This document shows, one piece after another, positions 23,608 to 36,400 of a stretch of DNA of 64,000 nucleotides; position 1 is the first letter of the stretch; every line of letters starts with the position of its first letter. This DNA is from Phoenix dactylifera. Lineage: Eukaryota > Streptophyta > Magnoliopsida > Arecales > Arecaceae. The stretch lies in NCBI RefSeq assembly GCF_009389715.1, contig NC_052400.1:21607674-21671673 (forward strand), written 5' to 3'. Below the pieces are notes generated by a model. That model saw only the letters and a program-made list of their open reading frames with translations. It was not told the origin of the DNA and ran no database searches. The position numbers and the translations under genes are program-made.

Positions 23608-25135
23608 ACAACTAGAGCGGAAACTTTTCCTAGAAGACAATTAAGGCTGAAACTTTAGTTGTCCATGAAATGACTTCTCTTCTAAACCTCTCTCAGACTA
23701 GCACTGGGTCAAAGTCCCAAGAAGGACAACGCTTGCATTGCTAGTTGTATATTCATGCCCCATGGCAACCAGAACCCTTCCCTAGAAAAGCTCCCACATC
23801 TACCACTGCAAAATATATATGATAACCGGTGCTTTTTAGTTGTTTAAAGGCTGCAGCCAACTTATTTCAACACCCTCTCACATGATACATTTAACCTACT
23901 TTGTTTTCCACTGGTAAACTCCCAATGACTCAATTCTGCACGCCAACAGGTTGCCTTGCCTGCTCAACTACAAATCTACAATCTTGTGCATATGGGGTTA
24001 AAAACTGGGACACCATCAACTAGGTAGCTACTGTAGAATTCTCCGTTGTAGTCATTAATGTCCATCAGCTTGTGATGCTCCGATATGCATGCAATCCATC
24101 CTTTCGTGTTCCTTATGCAACTTATTATGCTTCTTCACTTGGAGACAGACTTGAAAAGCTAGACTTTCTTCCAAATGACGATGGATTTTAACTGGAACTT
24201 CAGCTAGATTGTCCAATTTAAGGGACTCTCAGAGCTTCTTGTTTCCTGGAGGGCTACCCTCATGTATAAATCCTTAGCTTTGATGCGTTCCGAGATAAAA
24301 ACAGAAACAAGTGGGCTGCCAACAGCAGGTACTTAAGTACTCTCAGTGGTACATGTAACGCATTTCTTGCATTCCATTGAATGATATCTTTAAAGTAGAG
24401 TTTTGAGCTCTAGTGGGTGATGGCATACTCTAGAATATGCTTCTGCTCCTCCAGATCCCAATACGTTAAAATGTATCATGTCACAACCCCATGTGAATTC
24501 ATTCACGTCTCATTTTCTGTAGTGCTGGCCACAGTCACAGTGTACACGTAACCAAACACCATCAATTACCCTCACCGTACATACTTATTAAGTAGAGCAG
24601 ATCATCGGGTGGGCCTCGGCCCCAAACTACACTCATGTGTAGTCGGGCTTCAGGCCAAGCTTATTTAAAATTGGACACCTTCTGTTTCTAAGCTCGGCCC
24701 AAGATCAGCGCTACTACCGACAGGAGGCTGTCGGCCTTCTGACTCCTGTTTTTGATCCACACAAAGACTAAGATGCTCGGGCAAGAACACTTGGCAGCCC
24801 CTCATTGCCCATCCATATTCAGACAATTACAAGCCAATTTGATAAGAAGAACAATAATTTTGATGCTGGTTAGTGCACCAAGAAACCAGAGTAAGCACCG
24901 ATGCCAAGGAAATAAGAGTATGTTTAGTGAAAAGGGGGGAGAATAGGATTTTTCCAAAGAAAATAAACAGTTTTGCAAGCAAATAATCATAAGATTTTTC
25001 AAACTTAATAAATTTCTTAAAAAAATAAATACAAAATAGATTCTCAAAGGAAAATAACCATTTTTCTTTAGCCAAAACATATCAAAGTTTGGGCCCGTGA
25101 ACTAATCATTCCTTATTATTAAAAGCTCTAATAAG

Positions 25136-25257
<122 letters not shown>

Positions 25258-25386
25258 AAACTGCTCGCTTGCATGCCAAGTCACAAGCACATTTATGTAA
25301 CTCCCAACATGGACTTCAAACTGAGGACTATCTTCCCTAATACAGCCCCCCTTGATGCCCTGCTTGTTTAGTCATGCAAATAACTC

Positions 25387-26107
25387 TTAATCCTTGAGTT
25401 GAAACAGCAACTTTTTTAAACAAAAATTACCCTGAAAACCAAAGATAAGCCGTAGCCCCAAATCATCCATTCTCTGAGAACACACAGCATAGTATGTGGG
25501 TGTGGTAGAGCGATTGAGAGTATGGTCTCTGATCATTGGCCTATGCAAGCAGGAGGGAGAGCTAGACAACTTCCCTACAGATAAAGGAGGTAGGCATGGA
25601 AGCCTCCATAGCGAAGATTTCAAGATTATGCAAAAAGGATCTATTTGAGAGGGTTTGACAACAAAAACAAATTGACATGTATGATATAATGAATGGCTGA
25701 GGGCGCAATTCATTTTGGATACATAGCTATACTTGGAGGAACAAATGATTAAGTTTCTGCAGTGCAGAATATCCACAACAGAATAACCGCTGAAACATAG
25801 GCAAACAATGTTAGACAGCATAGTGGCTATATTTGTTTCATGACGAGATTCTGTATGTGAATCACGACATAACATTGTAACCTCATGAAAACAAAATATT
25901 TTCTCTCAGACAAAAATATATAACTAATAAGAAGAAGCAACCAGGCAGCAGGCACAAAATCAAATATTTATAACAATTCAAACACTAAATACTTATTTTT
26001 GCCAAAGATGTTTATACATAGTTTCAATGAGACCGAAAGTTTGATGGTTGAAATACACATATTAGGATATCATTGTATCAAGTCAATGAACCACATAAAG
26101 AAAGATC
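25387..26107 (-). other. Downstream flank and probable 3' UTR of GLB3
   Basis: Sequence after the GLB3 stop codon. A 162-codon minus-strand frame at 25387-25875 starts after the GLB3 stop, has no recognisable domain and looks like chance open sequence. Confidence 0.35.
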
Positions 26108-29100
26108 TTACGTGGCAGCTGGTTTACTCGTTGCGTGTTTGCAGGGGACTCCCAGACTTTGCCTCGTCATCTGATTCCCAGCAACAAGAAAGTATGCCGT
26201 GTGCCTGGGTGGAAAAAATTGCGAAACATCACCAAAGGTGATATGCTGACCCAGCAAATTGATTATTTCAGAAAAGAAATCCAAGGGGCCAAGTAAGTGC
26301 CTGAAAAAATTCATCATTTTGATTTTGGAATCTGGTTCAATACTTGATATGCTGTCTAACGCTTGTTGCATGTGGTGTAACCACCTCTCCGCTGCCTCAT
26401 GCGTGACTGGAAATGGCCGATGTCGTGCAATCAGTGCAGGATGACCTGCAACAGGAGCAAACGTATGTAAGTTAAGTTGATGCAGCATGGTGCACTACGG
26501 TTCTTATTTACTGTCTTTACTTTCTGTGATATTTGGTCTCACATCAGACATGGATACGTAAAATACAAAATTTCCTACAAAAAGAGAGAAAATGGAAAGA
26601 AATTCTAACAGGTACACAATGGCCCAGAAATTTTCTCAGAGAGAATTTGGTTGAATTTCAAATAATGTATTTGACCAATATAGCTGATGGCAAGTGCAGA
26701 TTTGAGATTGTTCAGGCTTCTCTTATATCAAATCAAATATTGTCTTAAAATAAATAGGATAACATACATTCATAAAAAATAAAATAAAAGTAATGATTGC
26801 AAAATAATTTTTTTATACATAAAATAAATAGAAGATGACATGTCATCTGGGGTAGGGGCATGCATGAGATGCCAGATTAACTACGAGAAAGGAACAAGAA
26901 GGCCAAAAGATTCCCTCAAAAATTAGACTCAGATTCAGTTCTAAGCAATATAGCAAGTGGCTATTTTCATGTTGTGGTGATGAATGTTCCCTGTGTATAC
27001 ATTGTGATTGTATCTTCAAATGGAAGGAGACATTGCTAAATCTAAGCTATCTCAATTTTACCACCAAACATTATAACTTGGAAAAATCATATAAACCATA
27101 AAGATAGTACACCATACATGACACTGCCTGGCAGGCACTACCTCGAATTCCATACATTGATATTCGCAGGAGCTTGTTAGAAAGCTGGTTATTTTTTAGC
27201 TATTAAAATTTACACATTGGTTTGGTATATTTATACCTCTTAGATTTTAGGGGCCTGAGTACTTATTCTTTTGAGTCGTTGGTCTTTCATAAGAGACAAA
27301 AATTCTATTGGTGATATTCCCAATGTCAAAAAATTTCTTTCTACCCATGTTTGAAACTCAGTAAGATTTTTAGTGTTGGTCAGGCTTGTGGAGTTTGATC
27401 TCATCAATTTGGATGATTTCTCTCTAAGTTTCAGAGTTTCGGTCATAAAAATTGGGAAATTTTCAATTGAAAAAAGAAAAGAAAAGAAGGGGAAAAAGTT
27501 ATTAACAACATTTATGTAATTCTTTGTTTTTATAGTTCTGACAATTTTAGGATGAAATTAATATTGCATACAAATAAAGTCATAAAAAAGTACATTGGTA
27601 CTTTATCTTATAAACATAATTATTTACTTTTTGAACTTCAATTGTTTCAAAAATCATCATATTTAGCAATTGTGAAGCTTTCAATAAATACTACACTCAA
27701 AAATTCTTTTCCACCTTTCTTTTAGTAGAACTCGTAAATATCTTGAATTTGGGCATTTCTGTCTCATATTTTTAAGGTTAAGTGATTTTTTAGTTAAATG
27801 CATGTAATTACAGAATGTCATATTTATTTTAGATAAGAATAATGTCATTGCTATAAATAATGGTGCCTTGTGTTTAGTTTTTTGCATCAGCCTTCATAAA
27901 GCATCATAATAAAAGCTTTTTGGAGGTCTTAGCCCATCAAGGGTTATGTTTATCATCTATTCGCTCTTCTTAATTTCAGGGAAAAAGAAAAAAAACCCAA
28001 AAATTGACACTATACAGCCGATAAAAGAAACAAAGAAATAACCTTCACATAATAGGTAGATGGTTGAAAAAGCCAGAAGAGGTAATGCACCGTCAAAAAT
28101 ATCTGACTCCTCGTTAAAAAAGAGTGAAATACCAAGCTCTCCTCCTTAATAGCCAAGTAGGGTGCCAATTCCGGCTGAGAAATAGCCAAGTCAGTTCTGT
28201 GTAGCTCTCGTTTCCAAAAGCCTATTTTTGCTAACCCAAACAAAAATGTAACTCCCCTAAACTCACCTGTGCACTTCTCACAATTGCCTTCAACTAAAGT
28301 AGCCATACAATTGACCTTATCAATGTTCACATTGAAAATGTAGATATTTTATAGCTTGTAGTTCCTAGTTTGAGTAGCTCATAGTTTCAGACTTTCAGCA
28401 TTTCCAATGGATCAATTAGTCTAAAGGAATGGCCCATTTAGACTTCACTATCACCATCTCAAGAAAAGGGAGAAAAAGAAAAAGAACTCCCAAAAGAATA
28501 AGTGTGTGAAAAATACTATTGTATTTCTAACCTAACTGCAACTTCATTTCCTTCCAGTGGTATCGGCTCTAGTTGGCTCAACAATGTCAAAAGGGGTTTG
28601 AAATATTTTAGTCACAAGTATCATAGGACAGCATGTGGGGAGGAAGCACACGTATCTAAATATGGAAGAAGAGAAATGGATGGTGCTGCTCAGCATGGCA
28701 AAAGACGGATGTTCATCACTCACAAACTCCTGATTCCAGGAGTTTCAGGAGAAAAGAAAAGATTAAGACTAGTGTCATCAAAAAATTTTCAAGCTCATCA
28801 CTGCATATTACCCACCAGTTCTTTCATCCTCAAATAGTCTCCTTCAATAACACTCGATATCGAGATGATGTATAAACAAAGCTTATTCAGAGAATCTTCA
28901 TCTCTTTTTTACAACCTTGGACAGGGGATCAAATCATCAAAATGTTCAAATGAATTCAATCCACTATACCTGTTATGACATGTCTGGGAATATTAGCTGC
29001 CTTAGTCATGTCTTCCATGATTTGAGCATCCCCAAGTTACCAAATACAAAAGCTTTTACATATCAACTTCATATGCATAACAGATTATGAGCTCTCCATA

Positions 29101-30898
29101 CTCTTTGACCTAATGCCATTTGGCAAGCCATCTCAAAAGATGATTCATTTGAGCAACAAAAGTGTATCCTTGTGGTACAACAGGTTGCTCTAGTCAGACC
29201 TTTAGTCTGTCCAACCAAGCCACTTTCTCTGTTATTTCAGGGTTCCAACCGATGCAGTTGGTAAAGTTATTGGGGGTTGGTACTGATGACCAGGACTCAA
29301 ATCCCACTCTCACTCAATTTTCGGCCAGGTTTCCTCCCATCCTACTTCTTTAAGAAAGAGGAATTTTTTTTCTGATATTCTCCTTCTCCTCTTCCTTCAC
29401 CTTCTTCACCATATCAATCTTGCATTTCTCCTCCTTCAGTATGACCCATTGTACCATAAGCATTACATACTTATCACAGTTATAAAAACACAAAATTAGA
29501 ACCTTGGTGTTGATATAATGGCAACTATGCATGTGAACTTTTAGAATATTATTTAAAAAAAATGGCTACTACACACTTTTAAGTATATTTTACATAGAGA
29601 AAAAACTGATATACTAGATGCTATAATATTCTTATCATTAATATCATAGCAAGGTATATTCTCCAGAAGATCTCTGTCATTTGCATAGGTTGGATACGTG
29701 TACATGCAAAAAGAAACTACCCAATACCTCCTTAAAGTAAATTTTAATCTTCAACATGTCTCCTTGGCACTTCTATAACACCATAATCAACTAAATACAT
29801 TCTCCTTTTTTCCAGAAAATAAAGAACTCTGTCTCCATTTCTTCGCACTAGATTAATATTTGAATATAAGTTAGCCAACATAAAAATAATCATAATAATA
29901 ATGGAAGCTGACATTGCAAACTCCAGATGTACACAAACCACAAAGCAATCAATCGGGAACAAACAAGCCTGCTTAAGTTCTCTATCAGCATTTGAAAATT
30001 TTAATTTAGTCTCAGACGTCCAATAACAGATTCTGCCCGTGCAGATGGTTGGTGTTTGAGTTCCCACCCAAGAATATCAGTATCATAAATAAAGGAATGG
30101 AAAAATGGATAATTTATCTCATATCTATCATAGAAGAAAGAGTAAAAACTATATCCCTCTCATCCCTGATCCCAGTACTGAAAAATTCGGGTAGTAGTAG
30201 TCTGCCAAACAATTCAATGAAAACAGACCTCGATAAATCTAGAGGACAGAGGAATAAAAAAATCTTGACTTGTTGCAGTTGACTTCTGAACTAAATCGAG
30301 ACAGTCCGAGAACCACTCAACCAACATAGTACGACTCCAGAATGAGCCTCTAAAGAAGAACTAAAGAACCTTTAATCTACCGTATCTCATTTCGAAAAAG
30401 GTAAAAGATACAAAAAATGTGGGGGGGTGGGGGGACAAAACAAGAGTTTACCTTTCCTCTGGGAATAGAGAGGAGGACCTCCCATCCTCTGCACAAAGAA
30501 CTCGTACTGGTTCTGAATCGCGTCCTCCTTCTTCGAGTTAGCAAAGATCGACCGAAACCACTCCTCCTCGTCATCGTATACCCTAGATCGCATCCAAGAT
30601 CAAATCCAAGAACAAATCCCACACAGGCAAAAAAGAAAGGAAGCCGAGGAGGGGAGAAAAAAGGATCGGAAAGAAGACCTGCTGTAAAAATGGGTGGAGA
30701 GATCGACGACAAAGAGAAAGGAAGCAGAGGGAAGCGGAGAAAAAATGGGAAAGAAGACCTGTTGTAGAAATTGGTGGAGAGATCGATGAAGGGCTGGAGG
30801 CCGCCGAGGGTTTCGAAGAGGTTGGTCTCGTCGATGGCGAAGGCGTCGCTGGCGGCGACACCGCTCCACTCGGACGCCTTCTGCTGAAGAGACTCCAT
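26108..30898 (-). CDS. GLB3: Two-on-two (class II truncated) haemoglobin, 170 aa
   Basis: Minus-strand exons: 30898-30759, 30582-30452, 26445-26301, 26204-26108, totalling 171 codons including stop. The product matches plant GLB3-type haemoglobins along its whole length: [111 protein letters not shown] and a C-terminal CKHATSKPA tail. By family knowledge these cytosolic haem proteins bind O2/NO with a 2-on-2 alpha-helical fold; His99 in RHRPFPV is the expected proximal haem ligand. Introns 1 and 2 are GT-AG. The last intron (26300-26205) must start with GC to recover the conserved FFR-HTAY junction. Intron 2 is about 4 kb and holds transposon-like debris. The length is close to the roughly 175 aa of Arabidopsis GLB3. 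Confidence 0.92.
26446..30451 (-). other. GLB3 intron 2 (about 4.0 kb)
   Basis: Bounded by a canonical donor after the Lys-90 codon (AAAG, then GTAAAC) and the acceptor TTGCAG before the GHPAL exon. No haemoglobin exon is missing between them. The interior is AT-rich, with frames at 27240-28330 and 29744-30067 that I do not recognise and a tRNA-derived SINE candidate at about 29240-29375. Confidence 0.8.
29240..29375 (+). mobile_element. tRNA-derived SINE candidate in GLB3 intron 2
   Basis: An A-box-like GATGCAGTTGGTAAAG is followed about 30 bp later by a B-box-like GACTCAAATCCC, the internal Pol III promoter layout of tRNA-derived SINEs. A T-rich end at about 29363-29371 follows. Target duplications were not identified. 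Confidence 0.4.
30640..30789 (-). repeat. 80-bp tandem duplication spanning the exon 1 / intron 1 border of GLB3
   Basis: The word AAGAAGACCTG at 30671 recurs at 30751 with about 70 bp of flanking similarity. The copy at 30720-30789 contains the last part of exon 1 and the true donor. The copy at 30640-30709, inside intron 1, holds a diverged duplicate of the same exon end (reading DLSTHFYSR instead of DLSTNFYNR, in a shifted frame) plus a duplicate donor at 30678. Confidence 0.8.
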
Positions 30899-33437
30899 CG
30901 GTATAGATCATGAGAACAGGTGACGAGGGCGAGCCCGAGCTATTTATCGGACCGCACGCTCCGTGGTTTCTACGCTTTCCTGTGGGTCTAACCGGATTGG
31001 AATATTTCCCTTTTTCCGTTTCGTTTCATTCAACGGTCATGATGAAGCAGTCATCGCTTCCAACGGACAGTATGTGACGCCATGTGTCGCCATTGTTGCG
31101 TGGATATGGCGACATAAGGAATGGTGGAATACAGGAACAACGCGGGCGTGGGCGGTGCCTGCTGACGTCAATTCCGTGACGCAACCACTAGATGCAAGGG
31201 CACTTGGAAAGCCCGTGCACCGACCGGGCCACCCATGGATCCATGATTATCGAAAAGTAAACAGTACTGTCGGCCTGATTGCCTGGCTCACCATTTTAAA
31301 GAGTTTTTTTAAAAAACCAAGCATCAGTTTTTTCGTTAATTTTTTTTTTTGTTTAGCTGTACTCATGCTCATTCTATATGATGCGAGCTTGTTAAAAAAA
31401 AAAAAAAAAAAAAAAAGCCATATGCCATCCAACTCTATCCAAATATTTTTGATTAATGTTGAAAATAATGCTGTTTGTGACAAATTTTTTCTATAATACA
31501 AAGTAATGGCCATTATAATTGGTTGGATGCTAGAAAAATGCTGGACTAGACCAGGTTGGATCAGGCCTAGATTTGACACTAAAATAAATCAACCAATTAT
31601 CATGGCCAAACCATGCCTATGCTTGGTATCTGAAAAATACAGTCCAAGCTTGGCTTAGCAAAATATTTAATGGGGGAGGGAGATAGAGAGAGAAAAGGGG
31701 GGAAGGAGAGTTAGGGTTACATCTCTCTATTCCAATCTCTCTACTTTTCTTTCTATTTTAAATTTTAAAATAATATTAATAAAATGTATAGTATTATTAA
31801 GAAAATTTTAGCTATAATAGGATTATATTGTAATATTAAAATAGGTATTAGCAATTTTAGTGTGCTGAGGGCTTGCCAACCGGCCAAACCCTTTTGCTTG
31901 ACAAGAAAAAATTATAGGTTCAAATTTGGGCATTCTATCACTAAAAATTTGGATCCAAGTAATTATAATGCAAGTAATTCATACTATTTGGCTTAGAAAT
32001 AAGAGATTTTTCATATTCAATTCTTAAATGGTGCATCTCTAAAAATTTAAATACAAGTAATTAAAATATGGTGGACTCTGTTCCCTTTTCTCTAAAAATA
32101 ATAATTTTGACATGAGCTATTTCATATGTATTATCAGATTATTAGAATTGATCATGCAAGAAATTATATCCTGCCTCTTGCTTGCCCCTAAGACACATCC
32201 TATTCGAATTACAGATTATTCATATTTTTTTCTTGTTTATGATCGAACTAATCGATGATATGAAGGGACTGGAGTTTGAGTTTTTTTTGTTATTATTGTT
32301 TTTTCAAAAAGTGAAGTATGAATCATGCACTGGGTAAATATCTCCGTGCATGGTTGAGATATATTTTATTGTGACAATTATGGAAGGATTATTTCTTTAT
32401 ATGGAAGCAAAAACACTCTCCAAAACATGGATACAATATTTAATTGCACATTACAATTTCTTTTTTTGGGTGTCGTTTGCATAAGCTTTACAATGGTGGC
32501 ATCAAATAATTTCCAACAAGTAATGATAATCATCAATTAGTTCTTATGCACTTTGAAGTCATCTAGAAGCATGTGCTTACAACACAACATCAATGCAAAG
32601 CAACTCTTCCTTTGAGTCTCTATTTTAGTTGTTATTAGGAATTTTAGGAAACATTTTTTTATTGATGTTGTCATCCAAACTACTCAACGGATGATCTCTA
32701 ACGGGCAACCATGCCTCTCGTAGGACTCATTTTGTTCGTAGCAAAAGGAGGAAGAAAAATATAGTTAACAAAAAAAATAAAAAAAATACCCTATATTTGG
32801 TTGAAATTTCTGAAGAAGGAAAATGTAAAATTGGCTTCTCCATAAAAATAAAATTGCTATATTTTATGGAAAAGAAAAATGCATATGAGATATGAGAAAA
32901 TACAATTCCTACCAACTGAAAATTAGAATAATTTTTTTTAATAAAAGTATCCTTAAGCTTTTAAATTAGATGAAATAAATATTTTTTATTAAGAGAACAA
33001 TAAATATTTTATATATTTTTTAAAAAAATTAGATGCTCAATCAAATATAAGTCATTCTGAAATATGTCACTTTTTTATCATCAACTAAATATTGAAAAAC
33101 TATTTTTTCGAACATTATATATTTAGTCATTAATTTTTTTATGTAGATATTTTAATAAAAAATTATTTCTGCCAACCAAATAAGAAGGTATTTCTAATAA
33201 TCATCCATGATCTCCGGATAACGAGCAATCCCGTCACTTCATCAAACATGCAACTCGGTAACGTACACGAAATAGCAATCCGCCACCACACAGCAAAATG
33301 ATCGAAGAGGATCGGGTTCCTTCCAATAACCTACCCATGCCCGTGTCCCGAGTCCGGACCCTATCTACACCCCTCCGCTCCGTGCCACAATCGCAAACAC
33401 ACTCTTCTCGACTCCCTCGCCTTCGCCGCTGGATTCC
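30899..33437. other. Bidirectional spacer between GLB3 (-) and FRL4 (+)
   Basis: About 2.5 kb between divergent genes. The GLB3 promoter should lie at 30899 to about 31250 on the minus strand (moderate GC). The central part is AT-rich and contains a 23-nt poly-A run at 31394-31416 and a MITE at 32723-33194. The last 240 bp are the FRL4 promoter and 5' UTR. The 177-codon frame at 30963-31496 crosses the poly-A run and shows no domain; I do not call it a gene. Confidence 0.5.
32723..33194. mobile_element. MITE, copy B of the family at 5338-5793
   Basis: A non-coding, AT-rich element of 472 bp flanked by TA on each side. It aligns collinearly with copy A: TATTTGGTTGAAATTTCTGA matches TGTTTGGTTGGAGTTTTCAA, then TATGGAAAAGAAAAA, CTTTTAAATTAGATGAA versus TTTTTAGATAGAATGA, and AGATGCTCAATCAAATATAA versus AGATGCTCAACCAAATATAA. 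The ends are more degraded than in copy A. It sits about 240 bp upstream of the FRL4 start codon. Confidence 0.65.
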
Positions 33438-36400
33438 ATGGCGACCGACGTCTCCGCCACCGACGATCGAATCCAGAAGGCCTTCGACGAGCTCGAGGCC
33501 CAAAAAAACCTGATCTCCAACTGCACCCTCATCTGGAAGAACCTCTCCGATCACTTCTCCTCCCTCCGCCAAACCCTAGCCGACCGCTCCCAGGCCCTCG
33601 ACTCCCAGCTCCAAGCCCTCGAAGCCCAGAGCAAGCAAACCCTGGAATCCCTCGATCTCCGCGAGGCCTCCATACCCGACCGCGAGTCCGCCGCCACCGC
33701 CCTCATCGGGGAGCGCAAGGATGCCGTCCTCTCCGAGATCGAGACCCCGGACGCCAAGCCCCCCGATGACCTCCAGGGGATCCTCCGCTGGTACTGCCGC
33801 CGGATGGACTCCGCCGGACTCTGGCGGTTCGTGGTGTCCCGTCGCAGGGACCTCGCCGTCCTCCGCAAGGAGATAGCTGAGGCCGTCGCCGGATCGGTGG
33901 ACCCCACCCGGCTTGTGGTGGACGCCGTGGCGGACTTCTTGGACCACCAGACGACCAGCGGCGGGGCGTCCACCGGCGCCGGTGCCGACCGGTGCTGGGC
34001 CCTCGGGATGCTGGTTCGGGCGCTCTTCGATTCCGAGGGAAGGAAGGCGCCGAGGGTGTCGGATAGCATGAGGGAGAGGGCGGCGGAAGTGGCTGAGGCG
34101 TGGAAAGAAAAGCTTGGAAACAAACAGGGGGAAGGGGAAGGAGGGATGGGGGGTTCCGAGGCCCAGTTGTTTCTGCAAATGGTGGTGGCGTTTGGTTTGA
34201 GCTCGAAATTTCCGGAAGAGTTCTTGAGGAAGTTGGTTCTGGAGCATGCCTCGAGGAAGGAGATGGGGAAACTTGCTCCTGGATTAGGATTTGGGGAGAA
34301 ATTGGCAGGTACAAATACTTTAATTTTACTCCACTTGCCATGTCACTGGTTAATGCTTCTAGCTATAATTTTTAATGGGTACTGGCTTCCTTCCATTCGT
34401 TTTCAAACATTTTTAGCTGTCTTGTTACCTATGCTGGAAATTATTGTTGTCCGTTTTGTATATTTGATTTGTCATGTCGTAGTTCCATCTTTTAGAGCTG
34501 TTCATGGATTGCACTAGAAGCCTAGAACTTAAACATAACCTTAGTGAACCCTGGACCTAAATCAGACATCATGCACAAGTGTCTTAAACTGAACCCTGAT
34601 GGTAGTGTTTCATGGGCTCAAATGCATTTTCTTTATTTTGACACTTGGAGAAATGATGGAGAAAAGAGCAATAAACAATAGCGATAAACAATAGCTTCAT
34701 CAATGACAATCTGTTTTATTATTTATATATACTACCCTTCTGGATATAAATAAGAGAGGTGATTTTGTCTGTCATTATTTGCATGTTCTAAAGCTTATAT
34801 CATTTTTACACTGTTAAAAACAATCATTTGCAAGCCCAAGTATCTGACCTGCCGGTACACCTTGACTTGTGGATGCATGTAAACTCCATTATTTCAATGG
34901 AACCAAGTTACCAGATATCTCTCCCAAATGTATGGGTCGGGGCATGCTAGTTGTGGATATAATATGATAGGAAGTGCATTCTTCTAAACAAGAGCGTCTA
35001 GTCTAAGTGGATAGTTTACAATAACAGATTTTCTGACAAGATTCTTTCTTATGTTAAACTAAGTCAGCATGTTCCAAAAATATTTACTGTTTTCTTGGTT
35101 AATAATATACATATTCTTCATCTGTTAGAGTCATGTGGGCTTTGAAGAGGCACGATTGTTACCATTTGCAGGGCATTGGAGAAGGTTGCATCTATCACTT
35201 TTGCTGCACAAGAAATTTAGTTCTTCCTGTGCTGCTCCAACCATCTAACTGAAAGTCAGGAACCTTTCTTGCTGTGGACAAAATCTTTATTGCTATCCTA
35301 GCTATCTCTAAAACCTGTGCTTTGTCCATACCAATCTTATATTTTTTCGATTATTGCAAGCGTGCTGCAGAGTTAGTGTTTTGTTTGGCCTCATGAGTTA
35401 CACATAAATGATAAATTCATTGTCACCCAACGGATATGAGAAATTGAAATAGATGTTATCTAAATGTAATGTTTTCTGATAGGAACCTTGTTCAGACCTT
35501 TATGCTCAACTTCTAAGTTCTCTTTGTGATATAACCACGTGGACTATTATGGCTGATCTCATTTTCTTATTTACAGTTCAGCCATCAAACTTGCTCTGAA
35601 GAGAACATAATCTTCCAAGTCCAAACAAAAATTTTGAATTTTGAGTTTGTAAACACTTCCTCCTGAAACCTTCCTGAAGGCATTCTGACATTTCCAATAT
35701 CTCCTGTATTATGGAAATGGTTTTAGTTATGAGATAAATTTCTTTTGCTGTAGCCTGTAGGTTTTCTGTTGCCTTCAGTGTTTATGTTTTAACCATAAAC
35801 CTTAATTATCTTGAAGAAGCTGCCTTATCATGAGATTTGAAGTTTATAATTGTGAATCCTTTTTGAGACTGAGTTTATGGTGCTCAAGTCTCTATCCTGG
35901 CTGTCCTTATCTATGAACCATGTGCCTTTCCTCGTCCCTCAAGTCTGAGCTTATGATGAAACTTTTATTAGCTCAAGTTAAGGTCGCCAGAACCGTCGCC
36001 GTTCCGAGCCGTACCGGTGGCTCACCGGTATAGTTCCGGCAACGAAAACAAGACCTGTTGCTGGAGCTAAAGAAGGAGAAGAAAAGAGAGAGCGAGTGGG
36101 GGAGGGAGGGAGGGGGGAAGCGGAGGCCGCGACAGGCGAGGCCGCGGCCGGTTTCCCTGTTTACCGACTTTACTTAAAAAATTTGAATTTTTTTAAGCCA
36201 CGGATGGACTCATGTTTCATTCGAAACAGGAGAACCGGCCGCGGCCTTTGCCAGCGTCCGCCAGCCTCTCTCCCCCTTCTCTCTCTCTCTCTCTCTCTCT
36301 CTCTTCCTTCCTCCCATGGTACCGTGCCCTCGTCGGTACAGGCCCAATACAGCCCGTACTGACTCGTGCCACTGAAAAATTGGTACGGTGCCCAGTACCG

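Noticed and set aside
25387-25875. 162-codon minus-strand frame downstream of the GLB3 stop
   Set aside because: No domain, Cys/Ser-rich chance composition, no splice links; more likely UTR or flank.
26206-26300. Treating exon 3 and exon 4 of GLB3 as one continuous exon
   Set aside because: The frame is open, but it would insert 32 residues into the most conserved part of the haemoglobin (FFR-HTAY). I kept the intron as the main model and list retention as a finding.
30963-31496. 177-codon plus-strand frame upstream of GLB3
   Set aside because: It crosses a 23-nt poly-A run giving a poly-Lys stretch, has no domain, and covers the GLB3 promoter on the opposite strand.
33551-34341. Long minus-strand frames (190-223 codons) opposite FRL4 exon 1
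   Set aside because: They are antisense shadows of a GC-rich coding exon; their Pro/Arg/Ser-rich sequence shows no domain, while the plus strand encodes a clear FRIGIDA-like protein.
34309-34517. Read-through of FRL4 exon 1 into intron 1 giving a 359-residue frame
   Set aside because: The Frigida domain continues in the exon at 37095 with matching phase, and a good GT donor lies at 34309; the extra residues are hydrophobic intron sequence.
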